In this document: positions 10,301 to 19,686 of the stretch, in pieces
How the letters are laid out: each line of letters starts with the position of its first letter
Numbering within the stretch: the stretch's first letter is position 1
Assembly: GCA_027576995.1 (NCBI GenBank)
Contig: JANBQC010000496.1
Span: 1-21,370, forward strand
Direction of reading: 5' to 3'
Length of the DNA: 21,370 nt
Source of the DNA: Dimargaris cristalligena
Taxonomy: Eukaryota > Kickxellomycota > Dimargaritomycetes > Dimargaritales > Dimargaritaceae
Made by a program: the position numbers and the translations under genes
The notes under the pieces: generated by a model
Database searches by the model: none
The model's input: the letters and a program-made list of their open reading frames with translations, nothing else
Told to the model about the DNA's origin: nothing

Positions 10301-10660
10301 GCCTTTGGTTCTTGTTATTGTATTATTTTATATCCCCGAAAGTGTTCCTCGACCGGCTTAGTCCTTGTATTAGCCGGGCCGGGGTGCTAGATACGGATAG
10401 CTCGCTAAATAAAACCGTAGAGGTTACACTAATTGCGTCTAAGAACGACACACATGATATAAGTGGCATGGGGGGGGTTGGTTTCCTTTTCCACCCGTGT
10501 GCTTTGGCAGGATCCAGTTATGAAGCAATGTATGTTTAGGCGAAACCGAAGGGAGAAAACCGCGTGTATTTGTCGCACCTATTCGCTTTCGTACATATCC
10601 CCCAGGCAGTCATGGTATTCGACCTATGCATTCTCCTTAATCAACCGCCCAGGTGATGCT

Positions 10661-10683
10661 AAAATTACATAATATGTAATTTT
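10661..10683. repeat. AT-rich palindrome
   Basis: A perfect 10-bp inverted repeat (AAAATTACAT and its complement) flanks a 3-nt centre. It is followed by a T-rich stretch, so on the plus strand it resembles a weak hairpin plus T run. It lies in gene-free DNA and its function is unknown. Confidence 0.5.
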
Positions 10684-11828
10684 TACTTTTTTATTGTTGG
10701 TCTCATACCGCGGCCTGAGGCGTGTCCGGGCAACTTGTAAGACGGGTAAGATGTCTCCCTTCCCATAATAACTCTACTCATCGATTCTTTATACGTATAG
10801 GATGGGATAAAGTGGCTGGGAGCGTTAGTTTTGGGCAGGCAAATATATCTATGACGCGAGGACCAATTTTAGTCTTTCGAACATGCGCCTCCGTCGTACA
10901 ATCATGCAGCCGGAGTAGACAACTGGTCCCTCGACTCGATTGGGTGGTGGGGCTACAGAGAAGCCGAGGGGTCTTATTATAGGGAGTTATAACTAAACTT
11001 CCGGACAGCGCATTAAGTCAGAGTCGGCGACCGGAATTGGTGTACGCTGGTCAAACCAGTGCGTTCAATTCCGCCAATAATGGGCGATACCAGTTTCGTA
11101 GTAAAGGCAACATACCGGATAACCGTGTTATCAAAAGAGATCACCTAAAAATAGCGACCGGTGGTTTGGGTGTACTTCATGTACAATTGGGAGTGCCATT
11201 CAGCATGGTTATTTAGGCCCCAAACCATCCAGAGGCATTATCAGCGACGGCTTCCAGCCCATAGACGTAGGAACGACTACATCCACCAGCCGGACAAACA
11301 GGCGGTTCTAAAAAGTACTGGCCTGCTTTATAGTATGGGGCTAGGTGGTAAAAAGAATCCCCAATTATACCATACACGTCACTCTAGTCATGTATGTATC
11401 GCGACGGGCTACACTGCCGCTACTTGGGGTCAACTATAGATATCTCTTCCAGTGGAGCTCAGCGGCAAACCAAGTGGACATAGACTATTGTAATGTAAAA
11501 CTTCGAAGAAGTCATATCATACAATTTCTTCTGACGGGCAGCGGGCACTCTGAAATGGACCTCCAGTCCGCCTGCCGCTCCGGTTCTATAGTATGTATCC
11601 CGGTTGGGATGGGCGAAATCAGGTGTGCGCTACCTTGGCGGTTTTTATAACACAGTATAGAAAGGTGCGCACGATTTAAGTGCCACAAACAACCAAGGGT
11701 GGGAATATTTTCTCCTACTCCATAACAGGCGAATAGGACATTCAGTACACTGCCAGGACCATGCCCGAATGTTATTGAATGGTGAAAGTAGGAGAAATGG
11801 GGGGGAGGTTGAATACAGAAGTTATCAG

Positions 11829-11838
11829 TATATAAAGG
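11829..11838 (+). promoter_or_regulatory. Possible TATA box of the secreted-protein gene
   Basis: TATATAAAGG is a near-consensus TATA box about 230 nt upstream of the start codon at 12067, on the same strand, and the spacing allows a leader of about 200 nt. It is the best TATA match in the promoter-proximal stretch, but no initiation data can be read from sequence. Confidence 0.35.
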
Positions 11839-12066
11839 TCCGGTGTCCTGCTCCATCTAACTTATATTCACACCCATCTAATCCCTCAAGTACTGCCTAT
11901 ATTGAAATACACACCCCGCTCTTTCTCGGCAACACCTTCTCACTGGTTACCTTTGGCCACCCTCTCCTCTATTAACTGGCTTTTCTTGATAATCATAGTG
12001 GTTTATTTACACCCCACCGATTTTTTCTTTAGAATATACATTTATTTATTTTAATACTAATTCACG

Positions 12067-13404
12067 ATGAAGCTACTGGTTGTTGGCCTGTTGGAAATGT
12101 TGGCGCTGGTATCCCATACGGTCCTCGCCAGCCCCACTACCCATGCCCTGTTGCCTATTTTGTTACCGGCGGCGAAGTCGAACCAACCCAGTCTTCCCCC
12201 CTCTCTTGACAACAGCCCGGCAGTCCCAGTTCGCGACGTTAAATCCGCTCCCATTGATCCCCAGGTAAGTTGTGCACAGCTAAGTTAAAATACAGATTGG
12301 CCAAAATACCTGTTCATTTTATTTTATTTTAAGGGAGGGGGTTAATAGATGCTATTCCTTATACTCCGCTGATCATTTTAGATATAAAGCTGAGATCTAA
12401 TCGCCCACGACTATCATCATCTCACCGATCCTATCGCTAATAACGGCCCCTTCTTCACATATCATTGGTAAATTCATCCACCATATCCCTCCCACCTGTC
12501 AAACCTCTAGATCATCTACCACCTGACGTACTTCCGCTCAGTGATAGATGCCAGCGATCAGCACCAGGTGATTCAGCGGGATTTCAATGAAGAGTTCAGC
12601 CACTACAAGGCCCTGCTGGAGCCCCACTGGAAACTGTACCTGCACTCCGTGCTACTGGCTGTATCGGAGCGGCACCTACGTTTGCTCAAGCAAGTTGAAG
12701 CCCTGGACAAGCCAATGTCGGTTGATCTGGAATACCAGCTGTTGGAGATGCCCTCCCGCCTCAAACTAGCCCAGGTTGAAGCGCGGGTCAACCAACTCCG
12801 GTCCGACCGGGTGGCTCTGGTGCAGGCTCAGAGTTCCTTTCCGTTGATCCAGGCCCTGAACATGCCCCGAACGGAGGAGGTGCTGGGTGTCGTACGCCAA
12901 CTCATTCGGGATTTGTTCGTGAGACCCACCGGTGTACGGCTCGGGCGGATGGACCTGGAGACGTATATCCAGATACGGGACTACTTCCCCACCACGGCCA
13001 TACTCGTCAGTCCTTCCTTCGTTCAAGGGGACAGCGGTTTTAGTACCCCGGGTCGCTCCGCCGGCCCGGAGAACCGTAGTCGAAGCCCCTCCGCATCGTC
13101 GGTCTCGTCGGCAGGCTCCTCCTATTCTGGTCCGGTCTACGCCCCCGCTGGTTATTCCAGCGAGGTGTATGTTTTCGAGATGGTGTTTATCAAATACTTT
13201 TTAATTCCACGGCTGATGACCCCATCCCGCGCCCCGACTTGGGGATATGGGTTCTTAGCTAAGTTCCTGCAGCAGGATCCGTTGATTAAGGGCTTTGTGC
13301 CCGAGGCCGAGATTAAACTCGGGCCGGAGCTGCTGATGCTCTACCGGCACTACACTCAAACCCCCGACGGGGAGAAACTACTGCGCCAGAGTTTCTTGGC
13401 TTAA
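12067..13404 (+). CDS. Predicted secreted protein of unknown family (two exons)
   Basis: I do not recognise this family. Exon 1 is 12067-12264 and exon 2 is 12511-13404; the join is in phase 0 and gives 363 aa. The donor is CAG|GTAAGT and the acceptor CTCTAG, with an in-frame TAG immediately before exon 2, so splicing is required. The ATG has A at -3. Residues 1-21 form a clear signal peptide with a hydrophobic core and a likely cut after VLA-S. A Pro/Ser-rich segment follows (about 22-66), then a charged, probably helical domain (about 78-235) with many Leu/Arg/Glu residues. A Ser/Pro/Gly linker (about 236-282) leads to a C-terminal block (283-363) with EVYVFEMVFIKYFLIPRLM. No other membrane span, GPI signal or catalytic motif is visible. 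Exon 2 is GC-rich with coherent codon use, unlike the surrounding DNA, which supports a real gene. It could be an extracellular or lumenal protein; function is not inferable. Confidence 0.75.
12265..12510 (+). other. Intron of the secreted-protein gene
   Basis: A 246-nt GT-AG intron in phase 0. It separates the signal-peptide exon from the exon holding the folded regions, an arrangement common in secreted-protein genes. Its base composition is AT-richer than the flanking exons. Confidence 0.8.
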
Positions 13405-14366
13405 CAGGAGGTGGCTTATACCTACTGCCTACCGCCGGCTATATAGTTGAAGTGAATCGAATTCAAGTTCAATTAGGAAAACGGTTCACCGTCAGTCGCT
13501 TAGCCCACTGATTTGATGGGGTATTCATTAAAATCATGATTACTTTAATTAGCATACATAAACTGCCACAGACCTACATGTTGGAGGCTCAATAGACGAG
13601 ATTTGAAGGGGTCCTGCCGCTATTGATGGTGGATTGGCATGTATATTGTTCTTTTGGAGCTGTATCGGTTAAGGGTATTTCACACATTTCGATGTCTCAC
13701 AGTGATAGGTGGGGAGCCGAACTGCGGATCGTTCTATCAATAGTTACGCCTGAATCCTGCCAATTGGTAAGTATTTATATCAGGTGGAATTGGTTTGTTA
13801 GTTCCGATTCTGACCTACGCTTTCTGGTATTTCTGCACACCTCTCCGAAGTAACTCTTTGGTCCTATTAATCACCTTAGCCCGGCGGTAGAATGCCTGTA
13901 CCTTTTATCCCCACTTCAGGGCATTTTTCTGGTAATCTTCCACCCTGATGCTCGCATGCGTGATATGCGTAAGGGAAGTAGAAAAGAGGGCCCCACCCTT
14001 ATTAGTATCATCATCACGGATATACCCACTGACCACAGCCACCCGCTGTCTCCCTTGCCCATATTAGGTATGTGTGGACTCCATTGATACAGACAATCCA
14101 AGGGGAAAAGGGACACACGCACTCGATGCATCGGACGGCTAGCAGGCGGGTGATCAACCCTGCCCTGAATAGTGCCAAGCTTGCCGATCACACTTGGTGG
14201 TTCACTAGTATACTCCGTGGCTAAGTTGTAATAAAAATAGCTGAATGGTCAAATAATGAACCGCCAATAAGCCTGGGGAAGATATCTTTTTACTTGCGTT
14301 GTCACTGTGGATCCGCCGTGGGTACCTTCCATCCTTCCATTCTACGCACCCCCCAAAACGGCATTT

Positions 14367-14413
14367 GATGGTACTGGTGCTGGTGATGGTAGTGGTGGTG
14401 GCGATGGTGATGA
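14367..14413. repeat. GGT/GAT-type trinucleotide-rich repeat
   Basis: This is an imperfect period-3 array of GGT, GAT and GCT triplets. It creates Gly/Asp-rich or Val/Met-rich reading on the plus strand and inflates spurious open frames. No flanking protein motif is seen. Confidence 0.7.
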
Positions 14414-14892
14414 CATGTCTATTTTTATGGACTTTAGTGGTTGTCGGGGTCTCTCCACCCATTCATTCATTTCTCCATTGCCTTGCCTTGCCCTTAATTT
14501 CCACCATGGGAATACCACACCCGCCCAGTCATAGGTCGCTTCCGCCGCCAAGGCCCCTCTATTGGTGTTGACGGCGGCTTATCTGGTGGAGGAGGAGATA
14601 TGGAACGACGGCGGAGGGGGGGTATGGGTTTTGTTGTAGAGAAAAAATGCAACCAGGCCCACTGCTGCTGGTGCGAATGGTGGTGAATGGGGCGATATAT
14701 TTATCGGCAGGGGAAACAATGGTCGAAACAAGCGAATTGGAGTGAAGGGAGAGCGATGGAAGAGGAGGGAACAAGAGACAGCCGCGCGAGAGAGGGGTGT
14801 GATCAAAGCAAGGCGCCCTTTCCCTCCCTGGGCCCGTTTTAGATTATTCATTCGGCCAGGTAACCGTGGCTGCTGCTGTCACGACCAAAGAA

Positions 14893-15009
14893 ATCTCTCG
14901 GTCTTTGTATGCTATATGCTATATGCTCTATACGCCGAGAGATCCGTTCTATTAATCCCCCTCCTCATTACTCGCATATACTCCACCGCTTATACCGCAT
15001 ATAGCATAC
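14893..15009. repeat. Overlapping inverted repeats and 8-nt tandem copies
   Basis: A 9-bp inverted repeat (ATCTCTCGG at 14893-14901 with its complement at 14935-14943) encloses tandem copies of ATGCTAT. A second, 13-bp perfect inverted repeat starts inside that loop (14907-14919) and ends at 14997-15009. The two cannot all pair at once, so the region could form alternative stems. No coding function is visible. Confidence 0.7.
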
Positions 15010-15087
15010 ACCCACCCTTCGGCCTAGCTACTTCTAAAGTCAAAAAACCCTTAAGTAACCCTTTCCCTCACTGACGCCGCCGTTGCA

Positions 15088-15180
15088 ACAACCCTCTCCT
15101 CTCTCTTCCTCTCCTCTCTTTCTCCCTTTTCTTGGTTCTATGTGTTCTTCCTAGCCTTTTTATTTATCCTTCATTTTTTT
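15088..15180. repeat. Pyrimidine (CT-rich) tract
   Basis: This stretch is almost entirely C and T on the plus strand, with CTCTCCT-type runs. Such tracts are typical of fungal promoters, are nucleosome-poor and can form triplex DNA. It lies about 1.6 kb upstream of the cold-shock start codon. Confidence 0.7.
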
Positions 15181-15883
15181 CACCACACTTCCACTCGGTT
15201 TAACTACTCTATTCAGTCTTACGGTTTGTTGTGTGCGTCCGTCCGTCCGTGCTTGCTCGTTCGTTAAGTTTTTGTTCCGCCTCACTCTGACCAACCACAT
15301 TCTCCGGTCCAGTGGTGACCCTTACGTAACCTGCCCGTCAGTCTGTCCTTCCACGTCACCGGCTAGCTTCCGTCTCCTATTGCTTCCCCTCGCATCCCTT
15401 CCGTTTTTCGACGATTCTCTCCCCACCCTCCCGCTATCGACCTACCCTATCCTATCCCCCAATTCCCTTTCCCGGTAGTTTTGTTCACCACCGCTTATTC
15501 CGAAATCGCAGGCCTTGCTCCCCATTGATTAGGTAAGTAGCATATACCGAGTTATTCGGGCCTTTCTTGTATCGGCTTACCCTAGCGGGTATGAGCCAGC
15601 GGCAGCTTAGGTTCCTATGAATCCGCCCTCTACTTGAGCCCGGATTCCAAATGCTTAGGGGGAGGGTGTTTTCCCCACCTTCCACTTCCAGCACCCCACC
15701 CCTATTATCCCTATTCCTTCCCGACGCCCCTGGCTAAGCGACTAGGTCGCACAGCTTCTCACTAAGAAGCCTTCTGAAAGTTTCCCTTCTAGAGCTGGGG
15801 AAGGAGGGCGGGGGGGGGAAGGGAAGAGCGGGGGCCCGGTCGTTTACCCGCCGATATCTCTGGGGCATTGGATACATTAGAAT

Positions 15884-15920
15884 GTGAGTATGTGTGTGTA
15901 TGTGGGTGTGTGTATATATG
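15884..15920. repeat. GT/AT-rich microsatellite
   Basis: An imperfect (GT)n tract with interspersed TATG units, ending in TATATATG. It is simple-sequence DNA with no further function visible. Confidence 0.8.
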
Positions 15921-16423
15921 CGTAGGCAACGAAGGGGAGAAGGGCGTGTAACCCGGTCACCCCAGTCAGTACGGTTGTACAAAGAAGGTGTCATTATAGT
16001 CCAAAAGTAGGGGAATGGAGCCAGCGAGTGTGTGCGGGGGAAAAAGTAGCCCTTGTCGATGCCCTAATCAACTAGACTTCTTTACCTGCAGCCTACGCGG
16101 TCCTTCTACCTTGTTTTATCCTTTCATCTCTCGTCCCTCCCACTCCGTTTTATCACTTATGCAACCTGGGTTTGGAACTAGGCGGACAGGGCCCCTGTCG
16201 ATACAGGCGCCCCCCTCCCCAAGTCCCCAGCATCTCTCTCTTTCTCTCCCACATACACCTCCCCATATACACACGCACCTACATACTTCGTCGCATCTGT
16301 GGACTTCACACCCACGCGGCGCGGCATCGGCATGGGCCCGTTCAATCGGACTGGTCCAGATTTTATCCTATTACCCTGTCCCCCTGCCGCCATATTCGTC
16401 CATCTATAGTTCTCTACTAGGCA

Positions 16424-16532
16424 CTCCCCCCCTCTTCCCTTCCCCCCCTCCCCCTGCCTACTTGTATACCCCTCATCTCCTCCCACGTCTCTCTTCCCCT
16501 CTCTCTCCTTCCCTTTCTCTTCGGCTTCTTTT
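16424..16532. repeat. Pyrimidine-rich tract proximal to the cold-shock gene
   Basis: About 110 nt consist almost wholly of C and T on the plus strand and end in a T run. It lies 230-340 nt upstream of the start codon at 16765, a plausible promoter or leader pyrimidine tract. It is responsible for the low-complexity open frame on this strand. Confidence 0.7.
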
Positions 16533-16764
16533 TTTTTAAATACCCTTCTCTGGGTATCCCGTTTCCTATTTTTTTCACATACTATATAGTGTACCTTACC
16601 GTGCCCCTGGTTCTTTGTTCTTAAGTTGGCCGTTGGTTTATTCTTATCTTCAGTTTCGTCTATTATATATAGCCTACCCCTCACTTTGAGTTTTTTCATT
16701 GCTTAACACCATTATCGTATTCTCTATCCTTTCTATCCCCCTATTCGTAGTATATCCCTCCGTC

Positions 16765-18189
16765 ATGTCTCGCAAAACCGGTACCGTTAAGTTCTTCAAT
16801 AGCCAGAAAGGTTTTGGCTTCATTCTCCCTGACGACCCCCTCGAACTGAACAACGCCGAAGGTACAGTCCCGTCCCCTCTTCACCATTCTCTCTCTCTCG
16901 GTTAGAAAGGGTTCCCCAAGCAGCCATCAATCACCGCCCACCCCCACCCATCTCTTACCCGGATATTTTGGCCAATCTGTCTGATGTTTATTTTTACTCC
17001 TTTTGATCTGATCACCAGTATTCGTGCACCACTCTGTCATCATAAATAACGGTGGCTTCAAGAGTCTAGCCGAGGTAAGTGCCTATAGCCCAACGGGTCA
17101 CAATACCCCCATTATATTTAATCGTATCATTCGGAGTTTCGATAGTGCCCAGCCGGCCACTTGTAACTCGCTTTAGATTCATGCTTCCACCTATACCCCT
17201 ATCTAAATTACTCCCCCCACTTTAACACTCGCCTCTCCCTGACTACTGAACCCCGGCTTCCTCACTATGATCGATCAAATAGGGCGAAAAGGTAATTTAA
17301 AAGGTTCCGAAGAGTGACCATCCAGCCCTGTCAAACCCCCGACTGTGGTGGGGATCGCTCCCCTCCTGCCGTTTCCGGTTTGCTGCCCTCCCTACCCCCC
17401 ACTGTATGTGTGGGGATCTAAAAATGGGAAGTGGACGCACTGACAATGAGGGTCAGTGGGGCATCCCATCTGGCAGGATCGTCCATCCTCCCAGATGCCA
17501 CATTCTTGGCCCGTGACTGCGGAGCCACGTCCCCCGTCACTACTGTAACCAAATGCTCGTTCTAAGCTCCAATACTGGTGTGTATTATACCTCTGCCCCC
17601 CTTTTCTTGTATTATGTAGGTCGAATTCGACGTTATCACTGGCCCCAAGGGCTACCAGGCCACGAATGTAACTGGCCCCAACGGCACCTCTGTTCAGGGC
17701 GACCCACGGGCCGGCCGGAACCGAGTCTCACCTAGTTTTAGCCCATATGGCCGGGTTGGCTACAGCAACAACACCTACAGTCAGCTGCCTCCCCTGTACG
17801 GGAACCAGATGGCGCATCATCCCGGGGCAGTGCTGAATTTTGGGGCATACAGCCAAGGGGGCTACCCAGCTGACATGACCGCCCACCGCATGGCCCTGCA
17901 GCAGCCCCGTTCCTCGAATCTAGGCGGGTTCAACATGGGTAATCTCTCCCACCACCAGCAGCAGCAACCACAGCAGCAGCAGCAACAGCCCCAAGGGGGC
18001 TACTCGCCCAACTCCCCCTATGCCACTATGGGCTCATTCTCTGCCGCCAATCCACTGGGCGGCTCCTCTTTCACTACCCAGGCTCCGCCTAACCCCTTCG
18101 GCACGGCGCAGCAGAACCCCAACTTCAACGCCTACGGCTTCGGTGTCAACAGCAGTCCCTTCGGTCGTGGGAACTTCGGTTCCACTTAA
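16765..18189 (+). CDS. Cold-shock-domain RNA-binding protein with Q-rich tail (four exons including a microexon)
   Basis: A single-stranded nucleic-acid-binding protein of the cold-shock (Y-box/CspA) fold, expected in cytoplasm and RNP granules as an RNA chaperone or translational regulator. Exons are 16765-16861, 17019-17074, 17283-17291 (9 nt) and 17620-18189, giving 243 aa. The upstream open frame begins only with TTG, so the ATG at 16765 is chosen. The domain occupies about residues 3-74: TGTVKFFNSQKGFGFI carries the RNP1 motif (KGFGFI, 15-20) and VFVHH (33-37) is RNP2. SLAE-GEK-VEFDV then leads into GPKGYQATNVTGP. Exon 1 ends in phase 1; the next two junctions are phase 0. The tail (about 75-243) is disordered: Gly, Asn, Ser, Pro, Tyr and Phe-rich, with an interrupted glutamine run at about 167-179 (four then six Q), prion-like in composition. 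Without the microexon the protein would be 240 aa with a shortened domain loop. Confidence 0.9.
17283..17291 (+). other. 9-nt microexon of the cold-shock gene (Gly-Glu-Lys)
   Basis: GGCGAAAAG is preceded by CAAATAG and followed by GTAATT, giving an acceptor and a donor around exactly three codons in phase 0. The encoded GEK fills the position where cold-shock domains carry G-[QE]-x between SLAE and VEF. Flanking introns would be 208 and 328 nt. A TACTGAAC branch-like sequence lies about 40 nt upstream. It was found by searching the intron for the three residues missing from the domain. Confidence 0.8.
17438..17497 (+). other. Two adjacent hairpins inside the last intron of the cold-shock gene
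   Basis: Hairpin 1 (17438-17458) has a 7-bp perfect stem, CACTGAC with its complement, and a 7-nt loop. Hairpin 2 (17467-17497) has stems of 7 and 5 bp separated by one C-C mismatch and a 5-nt loop. An ACA trinucleotide follows hairpin 2 by two bases. They could be an intronic small RNA or a splicing-control structure; neither is proven. Confidence 0.45.
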
Positions 18190-19686
18190 TGTCTCGTGTG
18201 CGATTAGATTTGCCCCTCCCCTTTCTCTCGTAGCGCCACTTCTATGATGAACCAGTTCCTCCATATTTCTGTCCATCTTCCCTGTACATTACTCGAGTGC
18301 CATTCTGAAGTCATTCGTCATACATTCCGCTGCACAATCGCATCTTTACCCGTATCTATCTATTCTACTTACCTACCCGACTTCTCCCCCTTTCCCGGGG
18401 TTCTGTTTTCTCCTCTGGGGAGTTCTACGGCCATCTACTTAGGTATGTTGATGCGACGAACTCCCAGTTTGATGACTATAGAGCCTGGTTGGTGGGAGGT
18501 TTGTGAAGCAATTGCTAGGCGTACACCAGGGCTTCGGATGCGCTTGTGTTGCTTCGGTCCTGTATGAAATTACTCCCATAGCCAATGTACCCCACGTTTT
18601 TTGATCTTATTCCTTTTCGGCCCCATGCCTAGTATACCATGCTTATCCTGTTTGTGTTGAAAAAAAGGGGCTCCCCTATCCCTCCAGTTATTATTTGTAA
18701 TGCGGCCGACGCTTCGTTCCTTTATTTCCAAAATCTCTCCGTCCTTACCCCCTCTCATCCCTCTGCTCATTGTGAATCCTTATTTCATTCTTTCAGCCCC
18801 TTTTATTTTAGTTTCTCATTTGGCAAACCGATTGAAGAATAGTTAGTGTTGTATCGATTGTAGTTTCACTTGTTTCTTTAGTCAGGTTGCAATGCTCTGG
18901 ATTAGTGCGTGTTGCCCTTTGTTTTCTACTTTTTCTCCGCCCCCTTACTTTGACTAGTTCATATTTTCCGCCTGCCATTTCATCTCCTTTTTTTTATCAG
19001 CCCCACAGTTTACCCGGAAGGCCCTGCTATTCCGACGAGATCTATTCCGGCAGCTGTTTTTGATTCTTTATTTTTGTGTTTAAAAACGGCACAGTGCATC
19101 TCCCTTTCTGCTGTGTTGTGTTATGTGCGCGGGTCTTACGCCAACCCATCCCACTAGAGATTTTGTCAGTACGCGTCGTGCCCCCTCTCTCCATTAGTAC
19201 CTATAAATGTTGTTCTGACCGTGTTCTGTCTCATACATCGATAGTGAAAAGCCGTTGGATTATAACCCCCCCACTCTTTAACTCCTCTGTACACTCGGGA
19301 TCTATCTACTACGGTTTCATTTATAATTACATAAGTGTTCTGGGACATGTCATAGTCCGTAATTGGAAGCTTAGGGGGAAGGTGGTGTTATATAGACATG
19401 TAATTAGGTTATTAAATTGCAACCCCGGCTCTCCAGATGGTATCAATTAAATTAAATTGAGGTTTAACAGACTAATCATCAGTTCATCCGAGATCTAGAC
19501 GGGGCGTTTACTAGGGTATAACTATGGTTGAAATAGTGAGTAAGAAAGAGAGCCAGTGGATACTGGCGAACTATAGTCGGTTAATGAAAGATAGGTTCGC
19601 CCTTGATCTTATAAAAAGGGGCAATCGGACATTACAAGTACGGGGCGCCGAGTTGTTTCGATGGAATCAAACCAAGCTATAATGTT
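18190..19686. other. Gene-free space between convergent genes
   Basis: The cold-shock gene ends on the left and the transpeptidase-like gene ends on the right, so both 3' UTRs should lie here. Open frames (the longest 124 codons at 19076-19450) show no family motif. The left part stays pyrimidine-rich on the plus strand. No RNA gene was recognised. Confidence 0.55.

Larger units (their letters stand above)
7371..12066. other. Long gene-free region (about 4.7 kb)
   Basis: I find no supportable gene. The largest open frame is 114 codons and has no recognisable family motif. The open frames overlap in several phases and on both strands, as expected for non-coding DNA. I saw no transposase, reverse transcriptase or integrase motif and no clear terminal repeats. 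Notable small items are an AT-rich near-perfect palindrome at 10661-10683 and a TATA-like box at 11829-11838. Unrecognised RNA genes or decayed mobile elements cannot be excluded by eye. Confidence 0.55.
13405..16764. other. Gene-free region upstream of the cold-shock gene
   Basis: No supportable coding gene. The longest open frame (16015-16539) translates to low-complexity Pro/Ser/His/Leu text from CT-rich DNA and is not convincing. The right half (about 15080-16760) is strongly pyrimidine-rich on the plus strand, as expected for a fungal promoter and leader with pyrimidine tracts. It probably holds the promoter and 5' UTR of the gene at 16765. Simple repeats and an inverted-repeat cluster are listed separately. 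Confidence 0.55.

Noticed and set aside
9147..11240. Shared 12-mer CCAAACCATCCA near 9149 and 11220
   Set aside because: Pairs of identical 12-mers are expected in 21 kb; the flanks do not align, so it is not a dispersed repeat.
11512..11856. 114-codon minus-strand open frame in gene-free DNA
   Set aside because: No family resemblance and no splice-joined continuation; open frames of this size are expected by chance.
12541..12543. Start of the secreted-protein gene at 12541
   Set aside because: The codon is GTG; the frame extends upstream to a splice acceptor at 12510 and joins a signal-peptide exon in phase.
14207..14280. tRNA-like A-box (TGGCTAAGTTGT) with a weak B-box-like GGTCAAATAA
   Set aside because: No cloverleaf stems pair and the B-box lacks the invariant TTC; judged to be chance.
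16015..16539. 174-codon open frame rich in Pro, Ser, His and Leu
   Set aside because: It arises from CT-rich simple DNA; the translation is low-complexity without any domain, and its antisense frame (16178-16699) is equally artefactual.
19076..19450. 124-codon open frame between the convergent genes
   Set aside because: No recognisable motif, no coding-like composition, and it lies where the two 3' UTRs should be.
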